From Sabethes cyaneus (taxonomy: Eukaryota; Arthropoda; Insecta; Diptera; Culicidae), in assembly GCF_943734655.1 (NCBI RefSeq), contig NC_071355.1, forward strand, positions 60,263,449-60,327,448: a stretch of 64,000 nt of DNA, written 5' to 3'. Shown here one piece after another: positions 24,000-34,400 of the stretch (its first letter is position 1; each line of letters starts with the position of its first letter). The notes beneath the pieces are model-generated. The model had not been told where the DNA came from, searched no databases, and worked only from the letters and a program-made list of their open reading frames with translations. A program made the position numbers and the translations under genes.

Positions 24000-24335
24000 A
24001 GTTTTTTTTTTTTAGTCTTGACCTTGAAATGCGGTCATACATATATATTAGTATTTTTTTGACAAGTAGTCACTTGTCAAGCATAGCTACCAATACCCCC
24101 CCCCCTTCCTTTCCGCTCTTCCCCTTCTTCACCAAAAAAAAAAATTTTTTTTTCATTTCTTTCCCCTACCTTCCCCCTTCATCAATTGTAGAACCATCGT
24201 TTCAAAAAATCGGAATAGTTGTTCTAATTCTTCACGATCTCTGTCCTCCTTTTGGCGCTTTTTTCTCTTCAGGATCGTGGTCAACTGGTTCCTAGCTCGT
24301 CGGTATTTGGCCAGTTTTTTTCTCTCTAGTGGTAA
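24000..24335. repeat. Low-complexity T- and C-rich stretch inside the LINE relic
   Basis: Contains T10-like and C10-like runs and a 'cccttcctttcc' pyrimidine tract between the LINE endonuclease and RT pieces. It does not read as LINE protein, so it is probably a further insertion or expanded simple sequence. Confidence 0.5.
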
Positions 24336-25465
24336 TACTTAGATAATTTTTCCAAGCAGTTTTTCCCCTCCACCGCTGTGTTGGCATTTCCCATCAAACC
24401 AATCATTTTGTGTACTCCGAGGCTCAATGCCTAGTGCCGCGGCAGTGGCCTCTCCGGTGGCCGAGCGTATTCTGCTCCAACCGTTTGAAGCACCTAACTC
24501 CTCGGAAGAAGGCAGTGCCTCATTCAGTATTCGCGCGTAGTTCTCGGCAGCTTGCAGGTTATCTAGCTGCCTGATGTTCAGCCGAGGAGGGCGCCTTTGA
24601 CGTGTCCGGTATACGGTGGACAGCTTTGTGCGCACATGTACTGTTACTAGGTAATGGTCAGAATCAATATCCGCACTCCGTCGGGAGCGTACGTTCGTAA
24701 TGTTAGAGTAAAACCGGCCCTCTATGAGAATGTGGTCAATTTGCTTCATTGTACGTTGGTCAGGTGATTTCCAGGAGGCTTTGTGGATATCCTTGCGCGG
24801 GAAAAAGGTGCTTCGGATCACCAGGCCTTGGGAAGTTGCGAAGTTTATACATCGTTGGCCGTTATCGTTCGTGTCGGTGTGCAGGCTATGGGGTCCTACC
24901 ACCGGCTCTGGTAAAACTAGGTAAAACCTGGTAAAACTTTTCCGCCACGGATCTTCGATACCTTCTCTCCTTTGCGACAGATTTCCTGCAGAGCTACGAC
25001 GCCAAGCTTACGGGGTTCAAGCTGCTCGATCAGTATCCGACTGCCACCTGCGAGATTCAGTGTTCTACAGTTCCAAGTACCGAATTCCATTCATCGTCCT
25101 TGTTTCGTTGGATCGATGCCGAATATTCCAATCCGTATTTGCTTGAATTTCCGTAGTAGTTTGCCCTATTTAGGCCACGCTACTCATGATGGGGTTGTCA
25201 TCTCAGCTTTAGCGTAAGTCGCTCCGAACCTGGAGTACAACCGCTCACTTTGAAATCGCTAAGCCATCAAGAGCCACCCCTGACGAGGGAACAGACGCTC
25301 AAGGCTGACAAGGCTTATTCCTTGCTGCTACACTCAGCATTCGCTTGAGTGCCTCATTCCCATCCCCTTCGGTATAGGACCTTAGTTTTTACAGGAGTTG
25401 GTTACCCGATCTTCGCCAAGGTTGCTTATATTCCGGCTGGTAGCACGAGGAGGTAGGGATAGGAG

Positions 25466-26745
25466 TTGGTGGATAAGAGGCTAAAGTTACCGGATGTTAC
25501 GCAATATCCAATCATTCACCAACCAATTTCAACGATCGTAGTACCAAATAAAGGCTCTTGCTATCACTTAATTTTTTACGAAGCTTTATTGAAAACAAAT
25601 ATAGATGCGATTATAGCTGTGTTACCAAAATATGGAATAGGCGGAATGAATATGCAGTGGATAGACGATTATTTACGAAATCGATCGCAATATGTCAAGA
25701 TTGATAAAAGCAAATCAATGTCGTATCCCGTTTGGTCTGGTGTACCCCAAGGGAGCCATCTTGGACCTTTACTTTTCGTAACTATCATGAACGAGCTTCC
25801 GGAACTACTTCCCGATGTTTACATCCTAATTTATGCCGATGATGTTAAGATTTTTCTCCCAGTAAAATGCATGAATGATTGTCGCATACTTCAAGATAGC
25901 GTCGATCGGTTCGTCGGCTTTTGCGAAATGTTTGGTCTCAGAGTGAATACAACGAAATGCAGCGTGGTTTCGTTCACTCGAAAACCAAACAAATTGTTGT
26001 CTGAGTATCTAATAGAAGGTGACGTAATTCCTAGAAAGGATTGCGTATGTGATCTTGGAGTAGAAATAGATAATGAGCTCAACTTTGTTTGTCATGTGGA
26101 AAAGATAGTAGCAAAGGCAAATTCACTGTTCGGTTTAATCAAACGCCTTAGTGGAGATCTGAATGACCCGTATACTATCATTACTCTATACAATTCCTTA
26201 GTACGCAGTGGTATTGAATACGCGAGCATAATTTGGCAACCATGCTATGAAGTGCATAAGAAACGAGTCGAACGAATTCAGAAAAAAATTATACGGTATG
26301 CCCTTCGGAATTTAGGATGGTCTGGAGAGATGCCCGATTACAAGTTGTTATGCATGTTGATTGGAACGGAAAGCCTAGAGAGCAGACGACGTACCACAGA
26401 TGCTCTTTTCCTAAAGGATCTACTCAGCGGCAGGTATAACTCGCCATATCTGTTGAGTCAGATAACCGTGTACGATGGACGTTCTTCGTTGAGGCGGGTT
26501 AGGCCTTTCCAATTGACAAATAGAGTCCAAAACTATGCTAGAAACGAACCACTATATAGAATGATGTCCATATTTAATAATTATCGAGATATTGTTAATG
26601 TTCAAATGACAAAGCAGCAAATTAAGTGTAGTTTTAGATTGTTTTATGTAAATTTTATGTGATAAATAATTAGTTTTAATGATGATAACGAGCGAAGCCT
26701 ATCAATCAGTTAATCAATAAATAAATAAATAAATAAACAAATTTT
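25466..26745 (+). mobile_element. Jockey/CR1-like LINE, 5'-truncated, long open RT frame
   Basis: One uninterrupted frame of 398 codons (25466-26662). RT motifs in order: GIGGMNMQWIDDYLRNRSQY, VWSGVPQGSHLGPLLF, LIYADDVKIF (catalytic YADD at 25832-25843), CVCDLGVEIDNELNF, then a long connection/C-terminal region with KKRVERIQKKIIRYALRNLG. The first 30-35 codons do not look like RT and the frame opens with GTG, so the element is 5'-truncated near 25550. A short AT-rich tail with five AATA-type repeats ends near 26745, a typical LINE 3' end. The least decayed LINE here, so probably the most recent insertion, but it lacks endonuclease and ORF1 and cannot be autonomous. Confidence 0.88.
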
Positions 26746-27010
26746 AGCCAGTTCGGAATAGTCTTGCACCTAAAGATAATAATGGATCATCGAGCTACGT
26801 GACTTTCGAGGATGAGGAAGACAGTGCTTGCAAAAAGACCATTAAGATCACTAACATGAAGACTAAATTCAGGAGGATTCAACCCATCGTTAAGCCATCT
26901 GTGCAAAGGCCTGATGATGAGCAAGCGAATGCTGCCGTAAGAAATGACCGTCTGTATCACCCACTTTCCACGTCTGAGTATACGGAAGCTGGAGGCATCC
27001 AATCCCAAAT
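26746..27010. other. Short unassigned segment between two LINEs
   Basis: A + strand frame (26799-27071) includes lysine- and acid-rich sequence before it meets the RT-like part. I cannot match the first 70 codons to LINE or host proteins. Confidence 0.3.
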
Positions 27011-27011
27011 A

Positions 27012-28054
27012 TTCCCGTGGATTTCAGGGCAGCATACGATACTGTTGATCGCGAACAACTATGGCAGATAATGCACGAGTACGGTTTTCCGAACTTTACC
27101 CTGGAGCGAGTGATGTGCTACGTGCGCATTTTGGGGGCACTCTCGAGTCCTTTCGAATCGCGCAGAGGTTTGCGGCAAGAGGATGGATTGTCCTGTATAT
27201 TATTCAATATTGCTATTGAAAATGTGATCCGGCTAACGAGCATCTAAACGAGAGGTACGATCTTCAGCAAGAGTAGCCAACTCCTAGCCTTCGCAGACGA
27301 CCTCGACATCAATACTAGAAACTTTGGGACGGTGGAGGCAATCTACGCTAGTCTAAAAACGGAGTCTAGGAGGGCTGGGTTACAAATCAATGCGTCGAAA
27401 ACCGAATATATTGTAGGCTCCAGAGAAAGCAACTTTTGCCTCCCATGGACAGTGACTATTGACGGCGAGTAACGAGTGAGGAGATTCAACGACGCATTCA
27501 AGCTGGAAATTGAGCCTACTTTTCCCTCCACAAGACGGTTCGATCAAGGAGCATACGGTGCCGCACAAAACTGACGACGTACAAAACGCTAATCAGACCG
27601 GTAGTCCTCTACGGACTTGAGGAAGTAACTTTACTTACGGAAGACATATGCACTTGCCGTATTCGAATGAAAGGTGTTGCGGACTATTTTTGGCGGAGTA
27701 CAAACGGATACCGGAGAATGGCGTAGGCGTATGAGCCACGAAGTGCAGGCACTGCTTGGAAAATTTCTCATCGTACACCTGGCGAAAGTTGGGAGACTAC
27801 GATGGGCTGGTCACGTCGCTATGATGCCGGATTGCCGGACGATTGTGCAGTGAAATCCGTTCTGTTCAAGAACTTCACCGGCACCAGGAATAGAGGGGTC
27901 CAACGTGCTAGATGGCTCGACCAGGTTGAAGCCGACTTGCGTGTGTCGAGACGCGCAACGAATTGAAGACAAGTAGCCCAGGACCGAGTATACAGTGACG
28001 AGGAATTCTTGATACGGCAAGTGCACCCTGGCTCTCCCCGGTAGAAGAAGAAAA
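27012..28054 (+). pseudogene. LINE family A relic, RT to 3' end
   Basis: Begins at VDFRAAYDTVDREQLWQIMH and continues with LSSPFESRRGLRQEDGLSC, AFADDLDINTRNF (catalytic FADD), VTIDGE, VFE-KVLRTIFGG, KVGRLRWAGHVAMMPD, and a C-terminal tail ending VYSDEEFLIRQVHPGSP. The 3' end lies in a GAA-rich tail at about 28050. Many stops and frameshifts. Same family as the minus-strand copy at 22540-25440; it supplies the 3' part missing there. Confidence 0.85.
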
Positions 28055-29795
28055 ATGCATCCAAATGGACACTCTAGCTCTCAGATCAATCATGTTCTGA
28101 TTGACGGTGGAAATATTAAGTTTGACCACTATCTGGTCGTGTGTAAGATTCGCGCAAGGTTGTCGAATGCGGCGAAGGATTGCACTGAGAGAACACTGCG
28201 TTTCAATCATGCGCTGTGCAATGATAACGCTAGCAACCTACTTCATGACAAAACAGGGGTAGCAGCCAGATGGAAAGAGTACGCTGTTGCATAAGGAGGT
28301 AAATATGGAGATCAGCAAGAACCGGATAAGAATAATAAGCGACGGACTTTAAGGCGGCGTACGATCTAGTCGAACGAAATTAGTTGTGGTAGATAATGCT
28401 AGAACATGGTTTTCCGATGAAACTAGTTATGCTAATTCGTGTGGCGTTGGCTGGGTCAAAATCATGCCTCAGAATAGCGGGTGTGACCTCAGCCACTGTC
28501 GTGACGTTGGATGCAGGTAGATGCACTCTTTAACTTGCTATTCAACATTGCCTTGGAAGGTGCAATACGAAGAGCAAACATGGAAAGGAAAGGTACTATT
28601 ATCACAAAATATCACATGCTTCTTGGTTTTGCGGATTACGTCGATATCTTCGGAATCAACCGTAGAGCAGTGGAAGAAGCCTCTAGACCTTTTAAATGGA
28701 AAGCAACGAAATTGGGGATAACGATTAACACCTCAAAAACCATGTACTTCGGTTGCTGGCAGGGAACGTAGGAGTCCAAGTGCTGTTGTGTAGCCAGCTC
28801 AAGTCCCGTAGTTTATCAAATTCACACAAAACTGACGCTCTGCAGAAGTTGAATCGATGAGTGCTTAGGGTTTTGAGCGTAAAATTCTACGATCAATGCT
28901 TGAAGGCAAAATGGAAAATGAAATTTGGCGCAGATGCATGAACCACAGGCTGTATGAAGTATACGAATATACTGATATAGTGAAGGTAGTACAATGTAGC
29001 AGGTTGCGGTAGGCTAGACACGTGGCCAAAATGCGCATTAAAAGAGTAAGAGTAAACCAGGAAGAAACCGTACACTGATAAAAATAGACACGGCGTTACC
29101 AAGTGATCTTACACATAAATTTCAACATGCAAATATTGATAATCTTGTTTTATTTGTCAATAATTCCGGTATCAAAAGCGTTTCCCCTCGATTTAACGTG
29201 AAATGAAATATTTCATATGGGAAACACGTTAAACAACCATTTTTTTCCAACAAACATTCAATCAACCCAAATCAAAAACCTTCAATGGTAGTCACTGCTT
29301 TTGCTCTGCAAATCCACGTGTTTTACCATTCGATCGTATCCTGTTGGAATCCACATGAAATTAAGTTTTTATAACTATTTCACTGGTTTTACACGTTAAT
29401 TCAAAGGGTAACTCTTATGAAATGTCTTATGTTCAATAGAATGAAATTCACGTGGCTTTCACGATGAGTTGATGTGAATATCAGGTCATCTCAAAGTGTT
29501 TTACCCATGGCTTTACCATTGAATATGATTCATGTGTTATTCCTATGAAACTGTAGTGATTAGCACCAGGAAAATATCTATGTGATCTGCACATTGATCA
29601 CACGTGTATAGTTTTTTCGGTGAAGACTTCCAAACAGATCCCACGTACAATGGATGCGCGCTGTCGAGGATTATATACTTTCAGCTGGCGTTCGAGAGGA
29701 TTGGAGAACCGACAGAACTGGAGCAGGTCCGTATTCAAGTTAAACCAAGAGGAGCAAGACTTAGCAAGTTTGAAGCGTTCAAGAAATTGTAAACA
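28055..29795 (+). pseudogene. LINE family B relic, interrupted by a MITE
   Basis: Endonuclease end: SSSQINHVLIDGG and FDHYLVVCKIRARLSN. RT: FKAAYDLVERN, LEHGFPMKLVMLIR, ALEGAIRRANMERKGTII, LLGFADYVDIFGINRRAVEE (the FADD box reads FADY, so a catalytic D is lost). Thumb/C-terminal: HVAKMRIKRV before the MITE and VEDYILSAGVREDWRT after it (29655-29710). Internal deletions, frameshifts and the 550-bp MITE make it dead. Confidence 0.8.
29073..29622. mobile_element. TA-type MITE inside LINE B
   Basis: Ends CACTGATAAAAATAGACACG on the left and the inverse of CACCGAAAAAACTATACACG on the right. TA precedes the left end; AA follows the right end, a probable decayed TA duplication. About 550 bases, AT-rich, no coding. 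The LINE protein reading continues on both sides, confirming insertion. Confidence 0.75.
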
Positions 29796-30425
29796 GAGAG
29801 GTACACACTGGGCATGTGGGCGTAAAATTGTGGTGTGGGAAATCTCCTAACAGCCAACGCACCGAGATAAACAAGCAAGTAGGGTACGGGAGGGTATTCC
29901 CAGCACGCCACTAAATTCGGCATACATTACCTTTTTTTGCTGCGCTTTCCCAAATGAAAACTTTGCCGCTATACAACAATACTGAAACGAATGTAGCACT
30001 CATAAGCTTTAATGTGTTATAACTATTTTCATAAAAATGTAAGTAATTTGCTAAATTTTATTCAATAAACATCAAAACAACTGTTTTTCCACTGGCACGT
30101 AATCAGGCTGATAAAACCAGCAGTAATCGTTTACGCGTATCCGCTCTTGATGATGGTTTGGAAAACACACAATTATGATCACGGCTACTTATTCTAAAAA
30201 CTAAACAGCTGTGAATATGCTATCACAGAACAATTGTACTTCTTTTTATCACGGAAGAACACAAAAATTCCCTTCTGATATGAAAATATAAATCAATTTT
30301 CATTCACTAGCACTTGCAGCATTTTGTTTTTAATTTCAGCATATGGTGCTTTATTTACACTGCTACCAATATGTGAGGCAGCTACTCCTGAAATTCTTCT
30401 ATCGTGTTGACATAGCTAGTATTTG

Positions 30426-30506
30426 AGTGACAACCACTTGCTTTTGGTGCTAGTGTATATGTACGGTTCAATGATACACTAGCGCCAGCAGCACACTGTT
30501 GTCACT
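30426..30506 (+). ncRNA. Candidate pre-miRNA-like hairpin
   Basis: Two 33-base arms (30426-30458 and 30474-30506) of equal length pair with only a 4-base internal loop and one further mismatch plus two G-U pairs, around a 15-base loop. The upper stem GGTGCTAGTGTAT pairs almost perfectly. Size and shape fit an animal pre-miRNA or a very small MITE. No expression evidence is available; it lies inside a transposon-like element, which favours a repeat-derived origin. I recognise no known miRNA seed. Confidence 0.4.
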
Positions 30507-30663
30507 GCAAAACTAGTTATCTTCAAAGAGCCGGTGTCTAGGCCATTCCGACACGTTATCCATCGGTGTCTCTTTCGATCTGTTTTTGAAAAGCATATAA
30601 TCCCTGTGCTGGCTATTTCGGCCGGTTGGATTTAAAAAACACAGACACCACAGGGCTGTAGAC

Positions 30664-30771
30664 GAGAACCTGTCCTGGCGACAGGTAAAAGCCATGGCGG
30701 GTAACCGTCAGCAGTGGAGATATCTGATTTCATCCCTTTGTTCTGCCGGACCGGCGGACATGGACACATAA
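30664..30771 (+). pseudogene. LINE 3'-tail fragment, second copy
   Basis: Over about 105 bases nearly identical to 2601-2705 (reads WRQVKAMAGNRQQWR and SSLCSAGPADMDT-like). Sequence upstream is unrelated to the first copy, so this is a very short 5'-truncated insertion or a shared tail. Confidence 0.7.
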
Positions 30772-31053
30772 GACACCACTATAGAAAATGGGCTCAATTT
30801 AGCCGCAGCGACTTCATCATTTCTCGCGACTATAACTCAAGTTCAATAGTGTTTTATTAAGACCAAAATACACACCGATATTCAGTAAATATTATTCTAT
30901 CAACTGGTATGGTATGGTCTCGAATATATAGTTTCAACGTAATTCCTGAATATTGTTCAGGCTACCGCTTAATGGGTTGGAAATACCCTCCCGTACTCTA
31001 AGTAGACAATATAGGAAGAGTTCATTACTAATACATTACATTATTCAATAGTA

Positions 31054-32340
31054 CCGCTATCCGGGGTGAGATTGTGCCGAAAGCCAAAAATGTTAATTTG
31101 TGAAAATTTATTATATCTACAGAACCTGGTGACCTAAATTCAAAATGATGATGAATATAACATATTTATTCATAACTTATAATGGAACACACATGATATT
31201 ATCAAACTATCAAACTAGTCTAAACAGGGTTTCAAAGTTCGCGATCAAAAATACTCGGAAATAACGCTTGTAAACAATGTCCCGCATAAACCAACCCAAG
31301 AAAGAAATCACATCAACTTGCTATTTTAAAGGTATATAACCTAATCATTTACAATGTATTGAAAGGTTATTATGCATTGGTAGAATTAAATTCGATAAGT
31401 TTTCTTTTTATTTAATTTTAGGTTTCGTATTCTACGAAAATAATATTTTTCGAAACTTTTCGAGGGTGAGGGTACTTCACGGGGGTTAGATTGTGCCAAG
31501 CCATAATGTTCGATCCAATTTGTGGATTTCACATACACAACAAAAATACGTCAGTATACACGAGTACACTCAAATTTTTATTATTGAGTTGGAGCATTTT
31601 GGAGCAAACAGCATCATAGGTCTGCTAAATAATTTATACTAATTTTTACATTTTCTCTGGAAATTTCAGATGCTTTGAATAAACACTCTAATATAAGACG
31701 AATATATTATACCGTGTATAAACGGCCAGTTTTAAGGAGGGGCGTGGGACGGGCAACGTGTTCTGCGGCCGCAGATTCTAGAACGTAGTAACGGTTACTT
31801 TTGTTAAATAATTAAATAGGTATGCCCCCTTAGGATGCACGCCCTTTATATATTTCACCCTTGTTAATCCTAGAAACGCTACTGGCTATATAAAGGCTGT
31901 CCCTTGACTACGAACTCATTTTTAGTTATTTCAGACCTCTCCGGGTTATTTTCGTTTATACTTTTTGTATGATGTGTTGTTTTGGCCGATCCCCTGCCCC
32001 TAATAGAGTCCACTTAGTTCATGGACGGCCCCATATGAACAACTTTATACTGATATTTATGTGTATTGCTTATAAACATGCTAATGTTCACTGTATAGTA
32101 TTTACCTTAACTTTATGTTTTTGGCACAATGTCACCCCTAGAAAGGGTGAGATTGTGCCCAAGTTCATGCACTTCCAGTAAAATTAGGTTTCATTGTAAT
32201 TATCTCTACGGTAGTTGTTAATTGAACAATTTAGTATTTATTGACAGGTTTGAAATCAACTTAGTTCCTAAATTGTGTGTATACTGAGCTAAAGAACAAA
32301 AACATATGCTTTTTTGGCACAATCTCGCCCCGGATGACGG
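31054..32340. mobile_element. TA-flanked DNA element with 25-bp inverted ends
   Basis: The left end CCGCTATCCGGGGTGAGATT and the inverted right end (CCGTCATCCGGGGCGAGATT) match at most positions, extend into TGTGCC, and are flanked by TA on both sides (31052-31053, 32341-32342). The 'GGGTGAGATTGTGCC' word is repeated inside (about 31481-31500 and 32122-32160, both orientations). No transposase; non-autonomous, probably Tc1/mariner-like by its TA target. Confidence 0.78.
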
Positions 32341-32342
32341 TA

Positions 32343-34335
32343 ATCTTGAAAATGGGTGGAACCTATCCGTATGTTTATGCTAGAAAGAGCAGTTTCTTAC
32401 TTCTCGTGTTTCTTGTAAATACAAGGTCACTACCACTACCTAGCTAGGGGCTTACATACAAAAGTCATTTGATATAGCGTTAGAATCATGACCTACATTA
32501 GTAGTAACTGAATATTTAATATCAAAACCAGCTAGCGGATGCTTTTCTACAGAAGCCAATTAAAAACGTAATAATTCGATAGCGATTCACATAGAACTTA
32601 ACCGTGTCAGACTCTATGTCTCCCATTTCATCATATTTTATGCCGTTTCAAAACATTTTTCGCGAAAAATCCATTACTCGCTCGCTTATCCTGTTCGTAT
32701 CGAAATGTGCTGCATCGAATACCTACTCCAAGTTGATTGGATGAAGTTTTCCATCCAAATTGGCACTATGAACAGTGCAACGAATGCAAGCGTGGCGGCT
32801 GTTGTGTGATGCCTTTTCCTAGTATCTATTCCGTTAGCTCTGTGGCTTGCTCGGCGTGTGCTTCTTTGGGGATTTGTTGCAGCAGGACCACAGTCGAAAT
32901 GGCCGAAACCACACTGAAACTATAGGACGATATGCTGGAAAATCCAATTGTCGACTAATTGCTGCTGCTGCCGCTGCTGGGAAGGGAAATCGGAAGAACC
33001 AGTTATACGGTTGCAATGCAAATTTGCCATATTATAAGCGAATATCGAATAAATGTCAATTTTCGGTGCAAAGTTGTGAGTTTCAATCGCGCAATGCGTG
33101 CACATGGAACAGTTCCAAAATTGCGATTCGCAGTCTAGCTACAAATGAGTAGCCAGGAGGCTCGCGTCCCGGTGACTGAAGCTATAAAGGAACAGAAAAA
33201 AACAACGATTCTAATTCACATAACGTTGATTGTATGACTTTCTCTAATAAATGCATTTCATTATAAATCGGACTATTTCCATTTTTTAGCTACCATATTA
33301 AATGCTCTTAGAGTCCTCTTAATATAAGTTTCGATTTGATGAGCAGAAACTCAGTTGAGTATGATACTAATCAGCAGTCGGAGAAAATGAAATGAGACGA
33401 TTTAAAAAGGTGCATCCCAAAAGGTGTATTCGGTTTGTCTGAAATGCACACCGACAGACCGAACGAACGGTGTAATATTTTATTTCAATGACCTGAGCGA
33501 TAATTCTTCTAGCACGAAAGTTTGAAAACCTTTTGCTAAACCATCTTCCGGGGCACAATTTATCTTACTTCTCCACAACTTGTTCTGACAGCTGTTTACG
33601 GAACCGTTTAGGATAATCATCACAATGAAGCATTCGGTTGGCTGGATTTCGGGCGCCAGGAACACGCGCAAAAAAAACCGTATTCAGCCTTACTCAAAAC
33701 ACTTTTCCCAAGTAATCTACCCCATTGCAACTTTTTCTGCGGTTCCTAATTCATCCCAGGGCTAAACTTTATAATTCGACCGTAACGTGATCCTCCTGGA
33801 AAGCACGGCGGATGGTCACAAGTCAGACCGCACCGAGGACAGGAAGCAAGCAGTAGCGGTAAAACGGTGGTGCCTGGACCGAACGTAATCACTCGCTCCG
33901 TTGCCTTGGTTGCCGCGCAGATTCCCATATTTTATTATTTTATCAAAGGATGTACGGGAATAAACGGATGCTTGAGTGGTGAACCATTTCAGACGATTCT
34001 ATACATTTTTGATGCTCCTCCAATGACTAGTTATAGTCGACCACAATCAATCCTGGTTCGCTGGCCGAAATCTCGTGCGGTGAGCATCAGGATAAGACAG
34101 GTTATATGCAGCGATGACTAACGAACTAGTTTGTACCTTTACGACTCTTGATGGTTTTCCGACAGTCGACAAGACGGATAGGGAACATGCTTCTGTGCTT
34201 ACAATTCTATCCAAAGTGTACACATAAAATCAAAAGCACAGTCACAATTTTCGGAGATCCGTGATTCATCGCCACGTATCAAGAAGGGAAGTGTGGCTCA
34301 AAATGCCGCCCCCTACTATGTATCTACTGGTAGAT
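32343..34335. other. Unassigned stretch, possible unique DNA
   Basis: No mobile-element protein recognised. A short CTG/CCG-rich patch (about 32960-32985) and some GC-richer parts (33740-33900) stand out. Frames up to 101 codons (32847-33152) show no known domain. Splice-like sites are too common to call exons. Confidence 0.35.
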
Positions 34336-34344
34336 ACCTACCAA

Positions 34345-34400
34345 CGGCTGTCTGGTTGTCTGTCTATCTGTCTGTGTCTGTCCGTCGGTTTGTCTGCACG
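34345..34400 (+). repeat. Short imperfect (TCTG)n microsatellite
   Basis: About 50 bases of TCTG/TCTA/TCCG-type words. The same motif starts the Helitrons, but none of the rest of that element is here. Confidence 0.6.

Larger units (their letters stand above)
22540..25440 (-). pseudogene. LINE relic, endonuclease plus RT ('DFKAAYDTVDRD' family, called A here)
   Basis: Minus strand, 5' to 3' from about 25440 to 22540. Endonuclease: GTWNCRTLN, VVALQEICRKGEK (about 25085-24950), then IDHILIEGRFYSNI and SDHYLVTVHVRTKLS (24760-24640). RT: WEEEKLPDEWMEGVVCPIYK (about 23930), then after an insertion FIDFKAAYDTVDRDKLWQIM, ISGTTSSPIETQRGLRQGDG, LLGFADDFDII (catalytic FADD) and finally VFERKVLRTIFGGT near 22545. 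The 3' end is absent. Stops, frameshifts and one insertion make it inactive. Confidence 0.85.
29880..31000. mobile_element. DNA element with 'TAGRGTACGGGAGGGTATTYCC' ends
   Basis: Left end TAGGGTACGGGAGGGTATTC and inverted right end (reading out as TAGAGTACGGGAGGGTATTT) bound about 1.12 kb. There is no transposase. Inside are an 81-nt hairpin (30426-30506) and a LINE 3'-tail fragment (30664-30771). Flanking bases AAG/AGTAG are suggestive but do not give a clean target duplication. Confidence 0.65.
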
